Shown piece by piece: positions 32,797 to 43,759 of a stretch of DNA of 64,000 bases. The DNA is taken from the NCBI GenBank assembly GCA_905221605.1, contig CAJNDS010002205.1, positions 276,639-340,638 of the forward strand, given 5' to 3'. The stretch comes from Symbiodinium natans. Taxonomy: Eukaryota > Sar > Dinophyceae > Suessiales > Symbiodiniaceae. Below the pieces are notes generated by a model, which was not told where the DNA came from, did no database searches, and saw only the letters and a program-made list of their open reading frames with translations. The translations under genes and the position numbers were made by a program. Positions within the stretch are counted from its first letter, which is position 1, and each line of letters starts with the position of its first letter.

Positions 32797-35700
32797 TCAC
32801 GAGCCAGAGGCTGCCTCAAAGCCCATCGAGACCAATGTTGAAAATGTTGAAAAGGCGTGCTCCTGCGAAGGCCGCATGAAGGACACAGCAGCTATGCAGA
32901 GCCAAGCGTGGCCCCGGTCCCAGAGGCTGGCTGCCGAGAAGGCATCGATGAGCAAGCACCGAGCTACAGCACCAGGTTGTCCCGCAAACGACTCAAACAA
33001 ATGATAAAGGTGCAAAGCCCATTCCTCGGAGGGAAGCAGGGTCATGAACACTCGGCCAGATTCGGCTGCTGGAGAGACATTGGTAACATGGGCGTATCAA
33101 GTTGAAAATATCACGCAGTCTTTCTGACACGTTTCCCAGTGACCAGACTTCTCGCACGCGCTCATCGCCGCTGTACAGCACATCTCGTTCATCTCGAGGT
33201 GCCACGTGCGCATGTGCGCGAACAGGTGCAGGGCCTGATCCTTAGAGGGCCAGCTGGGAGCAGAGGCCAAGCTCAATGCCAGTGTGGAGAAGAGCTCCAC
33301 AAAACCCAATATGTCAGCAAGGGACCCACATCCTGTGTCGCTCACATGCCGTGATGGCTGCACCTCGTGCTGTGCTGTCAGATGGCGGATGTTCATTTTG
33401 GTACACTCTGTTACTCTGTTTGTGCAGATGCCGACATATCTCTTTATGTGCCAAAGAGTAGCTGCAAATAAAGGCATCCAGCAGCTTGGATGTTCTCGCA
33501 CTCTGAAAAAGAGATAGAGCCTGAGTTTCGGAGTCTCTTGGACAACGATGCTCGAAGGACTCCAGGAAAGGTGTTGTGCTTGCGTACCCGCTTTGGGTCT
33601 TCAGGGTGGCAGGAAGGGTTTGAAAGCAGCGGTGCCCTTGCTACCCCAGGTTTCAACTTGTGCCTTACTCAAGCCCCGCCCCCAACCCCTAAACTCCCTA
33701 AACTCGACTCTTCATGGTGGCAGTATGTGGAAACTAATCCCTGCGGATGGCCCTTCACCATCAAGTTGATGGGGTGCAAGAAATCTAGTGCATCCTAAAA
33801 CTATGCCATCACATCAGTGGCCAACAAGTGCAAGCGTCCATCTGCCAGCTTTTTCTGCCACAGGAACCTATGGTCACCTAAGTTCCGTGGTTCGATGATC
33901 TTGTGCTGGAGTTGAATTTGAAGGAATGCAATTGGCAACAATGGAAACGTATGACATGTACGACAAAGGCGGGCAGGACGTGCTTTTGCCAAGTCACAAA
34001 ATAGGAAGATGCAGCGCACATCCCCCCCGCATCAAGTACGGAGCGATGGATCTCCAAGGCAAGTTCCCATTCCTTGTCCTGCGTGTGAGCGAAGGCGCCC
34101 GCTCAGCATCACAACTCAGTATGTGCACCTCCTCGCCCGCTTTGATGCAAGCGCCAAGGGTGGCCTTTGCCACAACAGATGGCAACAGCCTTTGGTTGCG
34201 ACTTCGAAACTTGACCTTTCGACTTACAAGTCATCAAAATCGAAGGCAAGCGCACAAGCGCACCTCGGTGATTGGGAGTTGCTCCTGCAAAGCATGCTGC
34301 AGCAGCGCCAGCGAAACCAGCCAGTTTCGCCCTGGCGACATTCTGTTCCCAAATAACAAGACCACATACATGGCTGAAGTGCAACTGGAGGCGCCTTTCG
34401 AGCAAGCGCTGATGCATATTGCGTGGCTTGCTTCATCAGCGGTCTGGGATGCCTGGCGCCAAAGGCTCAGCACTGCACACCGTCCGTGTACCCCAGCTTC
34501 ACCCCTTCCACATTTTGCTCTCTTTAACTCTCTTTAACTCTCTTTAACTCTCTTTAACTCTCCTTTTCCTATCTTCATCTTTTCAACCTGTGTTCAAGTC
34601 GGAACTTCGCAGGGCTGCCAGTACGAAAGTGCGCGCCTTTTTCTGACCTTCAATCCAAGCAGTTCGAGGGGTGGCTGAACACTTTCGGTTTGCAGCTTGC
34701 ATGTGGTGCCACGTCTCCCTTGCGACATGCAGACGTGCGGCGAAACATTGACGGACAAGACCATCACACTCAACATGGAGAGGTCGGACACCGTGAAGGC
34801 CGAATTTCCAAACAAGGAAGGAATTGATGCCTCACTTGGTGCTATGTTTGCGAGTTGGTTGGCGGATGCTTGTCAATGTGATCATATTGGCCGACAAAAT
34901 GTTCACACGCAACGTGTACGCATTGGGCACCATCGCCAATGTGAAAGCCACGATTTTCGACGCGGAAAGCATAAGGTCTTCGCCAAAAAGGCAAGCAGGA
35001 TCCGTCACTGCACCGCTTGTTTGGCTGAGCACCAGCTTTCGCCGCGCATATTAGTGGGAATGGCGTTTAGTCAAAGCTTCTATCCCCCGAGATGGTGTCA
35101 GGTGCGTCACACTGCATCTCCCTAGACCCCGTATGCTAACGGATAGCTTCCAATTGCGGATAGCTCTGGCGCAAACCAAGGTATTGTCCCCTTCTGTTGT
35201 TTCATCTTCTTCTGGGCCTCATTGAGGTTCTGACTTTCCTCTCGACCTCCTCGCCTCTCTCTTTCTATGCAGCAAACTCAGCAAACTCTCGCGCATGTCA
35301 GCAGGTGTCCATACGATTTCTCGCCGTTGCGACATGTTATGGCCTCCAAGACTGCCAAAGCCAACGTCCATTGCTGGCATTTCTCCAGCGCGCCAAGGCA
35401 AGAGTTCATGCCTCCGTCAAACTTGGAAACTATTGTGTTTCAGCTGTTCGGTTTTTGGGTGTATTCTTGGGAGCATAGGACCACACTCCATCCAGCCGAA
35501 GGGCAGATGGTGCTGTGCTGCATTCCTTGAGCAGACATCTTTTGCCAGATCTTCAGTGCAGATTGCCAGGAACTGCCCTGCTCACAGGCACTGATTACTG
35601 CGCCGAACACCACGTTGTTCGCCAGCACCTGGCGATGCACGTGGTTCTAAATACCTGCTTCCAAACTGCTCTTTCGGCAAATTGAGCGGTTCGGTGCACC

Positions 35701-38700
35701 TAGTCCTGACAACGACCTTCAACATCCTCATACGAAACTCAGAAATCTACCAACCTCAGCCCCTGCCGTGCACGCAAACCAGAAAAAGGGGCGGTTGAAA
35801 AGGGGGTGTTGTGGGAGCCGGAGTTGCAACCGAATCGAAGCACACGAAAAAGGAGATGTCGGCGAGCAATGTTGCAGCCCCGCCCATTTTGGTATGTTTG
35901 GCCATGTACGACGGCTTGAGACAAAATGCAGGGCCGGTCAGGGGGGGGGGCCACCTTCCAGTTGGGCACCACCAGTAGTTGGGCACTCCCCAGTGGTGCC
36001 AGAATGCGAAGTAAACAACTTGCATCAGGCATGTGACCGCATGCAAACTCCAGAGCCCGTGAACGAGTCGCCACTCGAGAAGCCGAACAAACCATCACGG
36101 AAGGCATAGGAGCGTCCGTCGACACTCGGTGATGTAGTAAAGGATGACAGGAGTGTTGCTTCTGATGCTCTCCCGTCGCTACTGCACTAATGCATCACGA
36201 AACCATGGCAACCATATTATAGAAACCACCATCTACAAAATCTATAGAATGTGGACTCCGAGCAGGCTTTCTCACATTCGGATCGGACATGCACATCACA
36301 GCCAGTGCTAAGAGCTAAACCGATCATGGGCAAGCTCCATGCATGCCAAGGAGATGACAAAACACCCGATTTTCGTGCTGCGCATGCGAAAACATTGTGT
36401 TGAAACCAGGAATTGAACCTCGCGGTCCGACATATCTTCGAAGACACGGCAGGCTGCTTGCCAGTGAAGACCCTTGCCATAGACCGCGGCCAGGCTAGCA
36501 AAGGTCACTTCATTTGCTTGGAGCTTCTGCTCTTCCATGCCTGAGGTGCGGGAGGCAGGTTGCAAGTGGCTGCGGCGATTATGAAACATGTGGCGCGTGC
36601 ATGAGTAGGTGTGTGTGTGTGTGTGCGCGCGTGCGTGTGGGTGCGCGGGGGTGGGGGGATGGATGGTGGGTGGGTGGGGTGTGTGTTTGTGTTTGTGCTG
36701 GTGCTGGTGCTTGTGCTTGTGTTTGCGTGTGTGCGTGCGTTCATGCGTTCCTTTCTTGCTCGCATTCCCGCGTGCGTGCCTGTTTGCGCCGCGTGCGGGT
36801 GGGTGGGTGGATGGGTGGGTGTGGGTGTGTGAGTGTGAGTGAGTGAGTGAGTGAGTGAGTGAGCGAGCGAGCGAGTGAGTGAGTGAGTGAGAGAGCGAGA
36901 GAGAGATTGTTTCGTGTGGATCTTTCAACTCTCGTGGATTCATTGTCATTTGGTGCTTCTGTCAACTTCTAACTTGACGTTCAAAGGGACAACAAGTCGT
37001 GAGCCAAGCACCAAACTATATAGGACCTTCCAGACAGTGCTGTCATCAGCTATCATGCACTTCCCAACCAGTTTGGCGCTTCGACACCTCGAATTTCCAG
37101 TCAAGCGGCTCTGCAACAGGAGAGGTGCGACTTGCCAGTTTGTGCTGAGACGGGCAATGCAGGAGTTATATGTGGGAAGGTCCTTCGACAGGCACAGTTT
37201 GTGGCGGACACATTCACACCAAACAATTCGTTCTCACTACGCCGACCGAGGTCATATCTTGAAAACGCATGCCTGGCATTCTGCCCAGGAACTGCCATGC
37301 TCCGAGACGCCATGTCAGACAGAAGGCTCAGTGTATATTGCCAATTACCTGAAAGCAGCGGAATCTCTGCAAGGATCTGAGAGGCTATGGCAAGTTCGAT
37401 CGCCGCATCAGCACACCAAGATGCGTCCACACGCGGCAGTGGCGGCCATGTATGTAACAGCCGAGTATTCCACCCTCACGGGCCAAGGACAACTTCAACA
37501 AGGTATGTCGATGGATTTCCTGGTCTGTTCAACGATGTTCAACTGAACGGGAAGCCGGCTAAACAACATCTCGCTCGCCAAGGGCTCCTTCGCTCGACCA
37601 TCTCTGCCATCAGTGACAAAGCCAACTGCCACTCCAAGCCTGGGACGCACGAGACTTCCATGCCCAATCTAAATATTTTCAAATGTACCACTAAACGTAT
37701 ACATACACACATATCCCCGCCCGACAGGACCTACCCTAAAGCTCTTGCTGAATCATATTGAATACTCCAAGCAGTATCAAGTTTTGAAGCTGCTTGAAGG
37801 CGACGATTCATGGTCCACCAATCTGGTATTTGTGTTGAGTAGACTGGGGTGGCATCAATGTTGGCATCGTGCGGCTGCGTGCCACTGGTCCGCTGTATGT
37901 GGGTTTTTGGACTTGTGGACTGTTGAAGCTCCAGAACATGAGATTTTGCGATAGAGCATCCCTGCTGCCCCCGCCTTTCCTCGTTGATCGACATGTGTTG
38001 ACCAGCACAAGCCGATTTTCAACCACACGAACGATAGCACAATTCCAAAGTTAAGAGGGTTCCTTGATGCGCCAAGAATCCGGATTATCCGGGTTGCTGA
38101 TCCGAGTTTTTATAGGAAACGATTTTGCAGGAAGGATTCGTCATTAACTGCAGTTAGTTGGATTGTGCACTCGGGCGAGGGGGCGACTTGCTTCAGATCC
38201 GTGGGAAGCCAACAAGGATTTTCTTTGGGCACAGATCCAAAATTCAAGATTCAAGGGGCCCCAAACTGCCGAACAAAAACCACCACCATGAGATACCGAG
38301 AATAGCTTCCGACTATTTCCGACTGATTTTTCCTCGACGAAACGTCCTCGGCCTCAAGACCTTTCTCGTGTCGGTCCAGGAGGGAGGGCACCATATGTGT
38401 GCTCAGGGCACGTTTGGGGTTTTGGGTCTAAGGGTTTAGGCTTGGGATTACGGTTTAGGGCTGGGGAGGATGTTTTTCGCGCCCGCCACGTTCACGCCAA
38501 CAACTCGGGACGATGGCCGAGTCTTGAAACACACAGCACTAGGGCACCATGGGAGCAAGAGCACACAACCAAAAGACAAAGCCAAATACCAACGCTCAAG
38601 TAAAGATGCCAAGGGGGACCTACTCCAATCCCGCCCTCAAAATATCCAAAAGCAACCCCGGAGAATCAGGCGTGGCGGAGCAGCAGACATGTGTTGGGGC

Positions 38701-40800
38701 ACGAGCCCAAGATTGGATGTTTTGTCCTGCGGTCCTAGATCTCAACATTCGTAGATGCCCATACAGATTCCTGTAGGTGTCATAGGGGCTTTCAACTCCG
38801 AATGATTGAAAGCTTGATGCGGCAAAATGACCGTCGGGAGTTTGGAGATTAGAGCTTTACAGAATGAAAAAGACAACAGCCTGGAGTTCGAGAGTTTGGA
38901 GTTTCAAAGACTAACGACTCAACTCGAAAGTGTAAAGCGCGAGAGGGCTTGACGGTTTGAAAGCGTTTTGGAGAGGCGTTTGCAGCTTTCAAACTCTGAC
39001 GTTTGACGATACCCAAGCTTGAAAAGCTTAACTCTTCAATCGTTTCGGGTAGCAAGGCATGTTCGGGATTCGGGAGAGACGAGCACGTAAACACGAAAAC
39101 AGAACGAACATGAGGCCAAGACGCGAGACTGAACGAGACCGGACCGAGCGTGGACATGGACGCCAGGGCATTCGGAAGGCGACAGTGAGAGTGAGGACGA
39201 GAGTTCGGACGAGCAAGAGCACAAGTGAAGATGAGGACATCGAATGCCGTCAACGCCTTTAAATCCTGAAAAACGAACAGCCGATGTGAACCAGCAATTT
39301 GTGTAGAAAACACTAGTAGAGTAGTTCTGATTCCCCACTCTCGTCGCTGACAGCCATGGCGAAGATGGTAACGAAGGCTTTCAACAAGCGAACAAGTCAA
39401 AGTAAACCGATCAAAGAGGTAACAGACTACGGACATGGACAGGCTGTGCTTCAATCCTCCTCCTTCTCTGGGCCTACAAGCAACTGGAAAATCCACAGCG
39501 CAGCTCATATGCTTCGGTTCAGGGGGTGGACAAGCTCAAGTTCCCAAAGGAGTTGAGTTTGCAAGCAGGAGATGTTCAACAAGGACTGCTCGTACGAATC
39601 AGCTCAGGCACAACCCCCACAGGCAGCGATGCAGCCATTGAAGGTGCGTGTAGCTGTTGGGACTGTACCTGAATCACAAACACAAACAATTGAGAATGAG
39701 CATGCCGAAAGGTACAGGATGTTGCAGAATCATCCCGGTGCAAAGTTGAGCTGCACGACTTCATGTTCCCCAAAAGAAGAAGTGCAGCCGGCCAGAAGCC
39801 ACTTTTCTCGCAAGCATTGATGCAGACGTTGTAGCTAATGGTGTCTGGCGAAGTCTCCTCGTAGGAACGTTGCGCACGCGCCTCTCGAGCTCACTAAACT
39901 GCCCTGGCCTCGGGCATTGAGGCAAGGAGGGCGATGGCGAGCTGCCATTCCGAAGCCTGCAGCCAGCATGTCTCACAGCGCCTTTATTTCAATCGTTACA
40001 TTCAGTTGTCGGCGTGTACCCCGCCTTACTTAAAGCACTGAGGCATGAGTTGAAGGTGATGAGGTCGTGATCCACATGACTATCTTGCATCTTCTCCAAG
40101 ATCTGCAACGCGACTTGCCATCGACCGCCTTTATCACAAGCAGTGATGCAAGCATTGAAGAGCATTGCATCCGGCTTGGCCTGCAGGAGCTCAGCGAACG
40201 TGAATGGTCACATGAACTGTCGAAGCTTTGGGCATCAAAATCAAGATGAACCAGTTCCAGCCAGCAAAGGCATGGTTAATACCCATATCTCTTTCTGTCC
40301 TGTCGACAACTTCGCCTTCATTGCGTTGAAGTCTCCCGCCCCATTTTAAAGCAACATCGGACGGAGTGCCCAGAACCCCGGCCTAGTCAAGTTTCAAGAT
40401 TTGAGATGCGAGAGGAACACACCCCATATACACCCCTTTCTGAGTTTCCGCTTCTGCCAGACGCCGTTTGTCTTTAGGTCTTCACGGGCTCCACTGGGCC
40501 GCCTTGGAGCCAGCTTGGCCAAGCAGGGCAAGGGCCATTTCCCACTGGGCTGACTTGGCATAGACGTCCATGCACGCATTGTAGTGCACAGCATTTCTTT
40601 CCACCTTTGAGCCTGAAGAGATTGGCAAGCACGGCCCGGGTATTGGCGAACCAGGCTTGAGTGGCTGGGATCAACACTGTCTGACACCTGCTGCATCCAA
40701 ACGGCTCTCCATCCCATTGAGAAGATCAAGAGCGCACTGCCAAAGAACATTCTTGGCGCATGAACTAATGCAGATGCCATAGTGGAACCTGGGGCATCCA
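32797..40800 (-). CDS. PPR-repeat protein, many separate repeat islands (gene or decayed gene)
   Basis: At least ten minus-strand islands each encode about one pentatricopeptide repeat of the dinoflagellate type, with a core like N-A-x-I-S-A-C-x-K-x-x-x-W-x-x-A-L-x-L-L-x-x-M. The best are listed separately. Each island is closed by stops shortly after the repeat and the next lies hundreds of bases away, so one repeat per exon is the simplest reading. PPR proteins bind organellar RNA in a sequence-specific way and act in editing, cleavage or stabilisation. No start codon, targeting peptide or C-terminal DYW-type domain was identified. Several islands are weak, so partial pseudogenisation is possible. 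Confidence 0.6.
32820..33250 (-). CDS. PPR-like islands, downstream end
   Basis: At 33127-33240 the minus strand reads ALHLFAHMRTWHLEMNEMCC then TAAMSACEKSGHWETCQK, a PPR tail joined to the next first helix. At 32820-33050 another frame reads PSEEWALHLYHLFESFAGQP and then a less typical sequence. No clear C-terminal domain or polyadenylation signal follows. Confidence 0.5.
33820..34450 (-). CDS. Weak PPR-like islands
   Basis: Three poorer matches occur in this stretch: 34330-34450 (EASHAICISACSKGASSCTS), 34100-34190 (AKATLGACIKAGEEVHILSC) and 33822-33866 (VAEKAGRWTLALVGH then stop). Each keeps only part of the PPR pattern. They may be genuine diverged repeats or decaying exons. Confidence 0.4.
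34521..34562. repeat. Ten-base tandem repeat, about four copies
   Basis: The unit CTCTTTAACT is repeated four times almost exactly, followed by CTCC. The tract is short and intergenic or intronic. Confidence 0.9.
35290..35432 (-). CDS. PPR repeat island
   Basis: The minus strand reads TIVSKFDGGMNSCLGALEKC then QQWTLALAVLEAITCRNGEK. N-S-C-L-G-A-L-E-K-C-Q-Q-W-T-L-A-L-A-V-L-E matches both helices of a PPR unit. The loop after the second helix diverges. Confidence 0.6.
35530..35640 (-). CDS. PPR repeat island
   Basis: The minus strand reads HRQVLANNVVFGAVISACEQ then GSSWQSALKIWQKMSAQGMQ, a textbook dinoflagellate-type PPR unit with an ISACE-x-G turn and W-Q-S-A-L-K-I-W second helix. The frame loses similarity after GMQ, at about 35530. 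Confidence 0.7.
36405..36539 (-). CDS. PPR repeat island
   Basis: From the ATG at 36537-36539 the minus strand reads MEEQKLQANEVTFASLAAVY then GKGLHWQAACRVFEDMSDRE. This is a complete PPR unit: N-E-V-T-F-A-S-L-A-A-V-Y-G-K, then W-Q-A-A-C-R-V-F-E-D-M. The island lies immediately beside the GT/GAGT microsatellite at 36609-36906, which would be intronic. Confidence 0.65.
36609..36906. repeat. Compound GT, GGTGG and GAGT microsatellite
   Basis: The tract starts as GTGTGTGT, passes through GGGGTGG and GTGCTGGTGCTT variants, then GGGTGGGTGGATG, and ends in GTGAGTGAGTGA and GAGAGAGA. Predicted frames here are Cys/Val, Gly/Trp or Ser/His/Thr repeats and are not genes. Confidence 0.9.
37250..37380 (-). 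CDS. PPR-like island, second helix
   Basis: The minus strand reads AEIPLLSGNWQYTLSLLSDM then ASRSMAVPGQNARHAFS. S-G-N-W-Q-Y-T-L-S-L-L-S-D-M matches the second helix of the PPR unit. The first helix is not evident, so the island is partial. It is 2.4 kb downstream of the previous one, a long gap for this gene. Confidence 0.45.
37520..39750. other. No convincing gene; interspersed-repeat-like DNA
   Basis: The stretch holds mixed short frames. Near 38420-38460 are a few TTTAGGG-like words (GGGTTTAGGC, GGTTTAGGG), too degenerate to be a telomere array. The segment 38840-39300 is purine-rich on the plus strand, so its long minus-strand frame and Arg/Glu plus frame are compositional. I see no RNA gene. 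Confidence 0.4.
39757..39970 (-). CDS. PPR repeat halves, two adjacent segments
   Basis: At about 39885-39970 a second-helix segment reads WLQASEWQLAIALLASMPEA and is followed by a stop. At 39757-39862 another frame reads SPDTISYNVCINACEKSGFW then PAALLLLGNMKS. Together they make about one and a half PPR units broken by a stop and frame change, so this may be an intron of a few dozen bases or decay. Confidence 0.6.
40022..40198 (-). CDS. PPR repeat island, best preserved
   Basis: The minus strand reads FAELLQAKPDAMLFNACITA, CDKGGRWQVALQILEKMQDS, HVDHDLITFNSCLSALSKA without a stop. This covers one complete PPR and the first helix of the next (D-L-I-T-F-N-S-C-L-S-A-L-S-K). It is the clearest PPR segment in the window. 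Confidence 0.75.
40487..40800 (-). CDS. PPR repeats, two consecutive islands
   Basis: The upstream island (about 40668-40795) reads FHYGICISSCAKNVLWQCAL then DLLNGMESRLDAAGVRQ. The downstream one (about 40487-40632) reads VERNAVHYNACMDVYAKSAQ then WEMALALLGQAGSKAAQW. Both fit the two-helix 35-residue PPR unit, including the W-x-x-A-L second helix. They are in different frames and separated by stops, so an intron or a lesion lies near 40640-40665. Confidence 0.65.
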
Positions 40801-41103
40801 CACGGTGTGCCAACACTTCAATCGTGAATCGCCTTGCCATAAGCACAAAACGTGGGCTGCCGAATTTCAGCCACGCTGCATATTGACCTCGCACTCGCGT
40901 GTCTTAAGCGAGGCCTTTGCGCAAATGCGGGAAGTTGTATGATCCATCTTATATGTGCATAGAATCTGCACTCATGCTTCCTCGTGCTTACTGGCTTACT
41001 TCCGGAAATGTGACTTGCCGGAACATGTAGAGCATAACATGGGCATCCAAGGCGTCCAAAGGGCCAAGAAGTCCAGCCTTTGATATCTGAAAGCTTCTGA
41101 AGC

Positions 41104-41700
41104 TTGACAATCGTCACACAGCGCAAGTTCAGACAAACCCTACACCCTGTTGTGGACAAGCCGCACTGGTGCTCCCATTCCATTCTTGGCAAGGCGGCCC
41201 AGTCTTCGCGCAGTTTCCCGAGGCTCGAGTTGCTGCAGCTGCACTACATCCTCCCAGTCATTGCCAGTCTGTCGAGCGATGTGTCAAGCCGGCACTGCGC
41301 ACAGCACTTGAACACAACCGACCCTTTGCAGAGCGGGCACGTGGTCCTGAACAGCTGGGTGCGCATTCTTCGAGCCCTCAGCAGCACCAGCGATACTGCA
41401 TGCAAAGACATGCAGCACATTGTTGCACACATCTTTTCTCTTCCCGCAACACTCAACCTGCAGCCTATGATAGGGCATGCGCTGGAAGCCGATCACGGAT
41501 CGGATCCCCGAACCCGCGCGTCCTGTCACTTACTGCGACACCAGCTACCCCAGGTCCCGATGGCATCTCCCGTTCCTGGTTCGGGAATGCATGACACTCA
41601 TGCTGCACAAGTACAAGGAAAGCGGTACTTTCCCTACGGGCATCTCCACGGAAAAACCGGTGCGCACGGGTGAGGCTGGGTGGGAAAAAGTAATCCTGCC
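41104..41700 (+). CDS. Possible plus-strand exons, unidentified
   Basis: Two adjoining plus-strand frames look partly coding. 41104-41510 contains LELLQLHYILPVIASLSSDV and SGHVVLNSWVRILRALSSTS. The other, around 41520-41660, contains SRWHLPFLVRECMTLMLHKY. If real, this is one of few plus-strand genes and is tail-to-tail with endonuclease V (42713-43708, minus). No family is recognised, and minus-strand frames here are less protein-like. Confidence 0.3.
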
Positions 41701-42119
41701 AATTTGGCTCTGGCTGTGCGCTTCAATGTTGACAGCAAACATAGAGCAGGACCGAGAGGTTGGCTGCAGAGATGGTGCATGCAAACAAGAGGAGGAAAGC
41801 TTGTAGCTTTTAATGACATGCACTGACGGTTGCGAGACTGCGGATTAACCAGCGAAGGCGCTGAAGCTCCAAACGGAGACGCCATGACGTGGGAAACTAC
41901 ATTGACTACATGTGGTCGGAACCGGGCCAAGTTAAAGTGCTCAAGTACTCAGCTTTTCCCAGTATGCGATGCCGCAAAAATGCACATGAATTTGGAAGGC
42001 TTTGGGCTGCTGAAAGATGCAAGTGCCATCTCTGTCACGGCATGCACGAGCTTGGTTGAGCAATCGCAGATCAAAGTGCCATGTCACTGCCATGTCAGTG
42101 CAGTTTTTGGCTGCGGTGC

Positions 42120-42352
42120 CGTTTAAGACAGGCACCAATGCAATGAGCACAGAATCAGAAGGCAACGTTCCGCTCCAAAGAGCCAACGGGTTGTGCTTAC
42201 AGTTGGGGTTTCAGAGAGGCCCCTCCACTCGAAAGCTTGGATGGCAGTTGAAGGAGCACCCCGGCGCCTGTCGTGAACCAGAGATGATAGCGATATACCG
42301 AACAACTATTCATGCGTTCAGTTCGAGACTGCAAGCTAGCTTTTCTGAATAA
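42120..42352 (+). CDS. Possible plus-strand exon, unidentified
   Basis: The plus-strand frame reads FLAAVPFKTGTNAMSTESEG then NVPLQRANGLCLQLGF and ends RTTIHAFSSRLQASFSE-stop. Composition is plausible but unremarkable. It may be a downstream exon of the candidate at 41104-41700. Confidence 0.22.
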
Positions 42353-42712
42353 ACCCCCATGGCCACCTCTCTAGAACCTCTGAGACAATGCATGCCGCGA
42401 CCCGTTCTAAGTTCAAAGCATGCTGTATAAGCCTACTGAACAAGTAGCTCAAGTGACTCTCACGACCCTTTTCCTTCATGGCACTTAGTGTGCCTCCGTT
42501 CTCCTGGACATGCTCGCGTCAGGTGCTCATCCTTTTTGGGCCGCCACGGTTCTGCAAATGCGCTGTACAACGTGACGATGCTCATCTATGCTACTGCAAC
42601 TATTCAGAAAGTCCAATCGTCAATGCCTGTACAAAACAACGGTGCAGTCTCGCAACTACATGTAAGATTTAGTAAATTTAGTGAGCTTAGAGCGGAACAT
42701 CCTGGGGGTCGC

Positions 42713-43708
42713 CTACCTGGTGAAGCACACGCAAAGCCAACCAAATAATAGCCCAGTCCAGGAAGCACCGGAAACATTCTCCTGCAGTTCCTGGGCTTCC
42801 TCCGTCTCGCTGGGTGCTGCAGTCGAGGACGCAATGTCTCCCTCAGAGTACTTCCTGGGCTGCTCCTTGATGACCCACTTGGGCCGCGACTTTGGGGCGC
42901 TTCGGCATTCTGCTGGACTGTGGCATGTTTCTCTGGACATGATCTCCAGCATCTGTTCCAAATGGCTCAGCCGAGGAGCCACCAAGTACTCAAACTCGAC
43001 GCCCGCATACCATGCTCGCACTGCCTGTCGGCTACGCAGATCTGCCTGTCGAATGGGCTCCGGCAAATTATGGTGGCAAAGATGGGACGCAAGCGCTACA
43101 GCTGTTTGCAAGCTGATGCGGTGCCCAGGGCTGACCACGAGGCATTTGCCTTTGGTCTTTAGTAGAGCTGCCACGCTGCAAAGGGGAGCCCACTGTCCGG
43201 GATGAGACAGGGTTGTTGCCAGGCGCCTTGCTGTGGATGAATTCACTTGGCCCACTTGTTGTACATCCTTGGCAACACCAATCGTTGGTAAGCCGATCGA
43301 AAGCCCAAGATGGGTAGCTGCCCCGCACTGGCGAGGGTGGAAAGCGCCATTGCCATCCACAAGGACGACTTGCGGTACAACATCTGCCGGGACGTCCTGG
43401 AACAGCTTACTCAATGCAGGCACCTCGCGCATGGCCAGGAAACCAGGCACGTAAGGAACAGATAGCCGAAAAGCAGCACTGCGCTCGTAAATCACCTTCA
43501 AGCTGGGAAAGCTAAGCACCACCACAGCTGCAATCGCATAGGTTCCATCTGCAAAGAACGACACATCCACACCACCCACGCGAGAAAGACCTGGGAAACC
43601 ATGTTTTTCCTGGCTGATGCTCCAATCCAAGCAGTCCTCCTCCACACGCAGCTTCGCAAGGGCTATCTGCTCGGCTGCCCAGCTTGCCTTCTGCTCCCGA
43701 GACACCAT
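42713..43708 (-). CDS. Endonuclease V (inosine-specific nuclease)
   Basis: This is an intact 331-residue frame with ATG at 43706-43708 and no intron. Every endonuclease V motif is present: VGGVDVSFF with metal-binding Asp48, PYVPGFLAMRE with Tyr86, Arg94 and Glu95, VLVDGNGAFHPRQCG with Asp118 and His124, GLPTIGVAKD with Lys147, and VVSPGHRISLQTAV at 192-204. The enzyme cleaves one phosphodiester 3' of deoxyinosine in DNA or, in eukaryotes, inosine in RNA. The catalytic core ends near residue 250. The tail to 331 is an extra Lys/Ser/Glu-rich region ending in a hydrophobic TGLLFGWLCVCF. The start lies 52 bases downstream of the previous gene's stop. The lack of introns contrasts with its neighbours and may mean retroposition. 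A bacterial-type symbol (nfi) or ENDOV could apply. Confidence 0.93.
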   Translation of the reverse strand: MVSREQKASWAAEQIALAKLRVEEDCLDWSISQEKHGFPGLSRVGGVDVSFFADGTYAIAAVVVLSFPSLKVIYERSAAFRLSVPYVPGFLAMREVPALSKLFQDVPADVVPQVVLVDGNGAFHPRQCGAATHLGLSIGLPTIGVAKDVQQVGQVNSSTARRLATTLSHPGQWAPLCSVAALLKTKGKCLVVSPGHRISLQTAVALASHLCHHNLPEPIRQADLRSRQAVRAWYAGVEFEYLVAPRLSHLEQMLEIMSRETCHSPAECRSAPKSRPKWVIKEQPRKYSEGDIASSTAAPSETEEAQELQENVSGASWTGLLFGWLCVCFTR

Positions 43709-43759
43709 CGTCAGCGCGCTAGGGCCGCTAGGGGTGGGAAAACGCGCGGTCTGAGCAGC

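Noticed and set aside
36308-36949. One 213-residue minus-strand frame taken as a whole
   Set aside because: Its first half is a His/Thr/Ser translation of the microsatellite at 36609-36906. Only the PPR part (36405-36539) is kept.
38420-38462. Telomere-like TTTAGGG words
   Set aside because: Only two or three degenerate words occur, which is too few for an interstitial telomere array.
38849-39508. A 219-residue minus-strand frame
   Set aside because: It is rich in Ser, Leu, Arg and Cys over a purine-skewed stretch, with equally open frames overlapping. I see no domain or conserved pattern.
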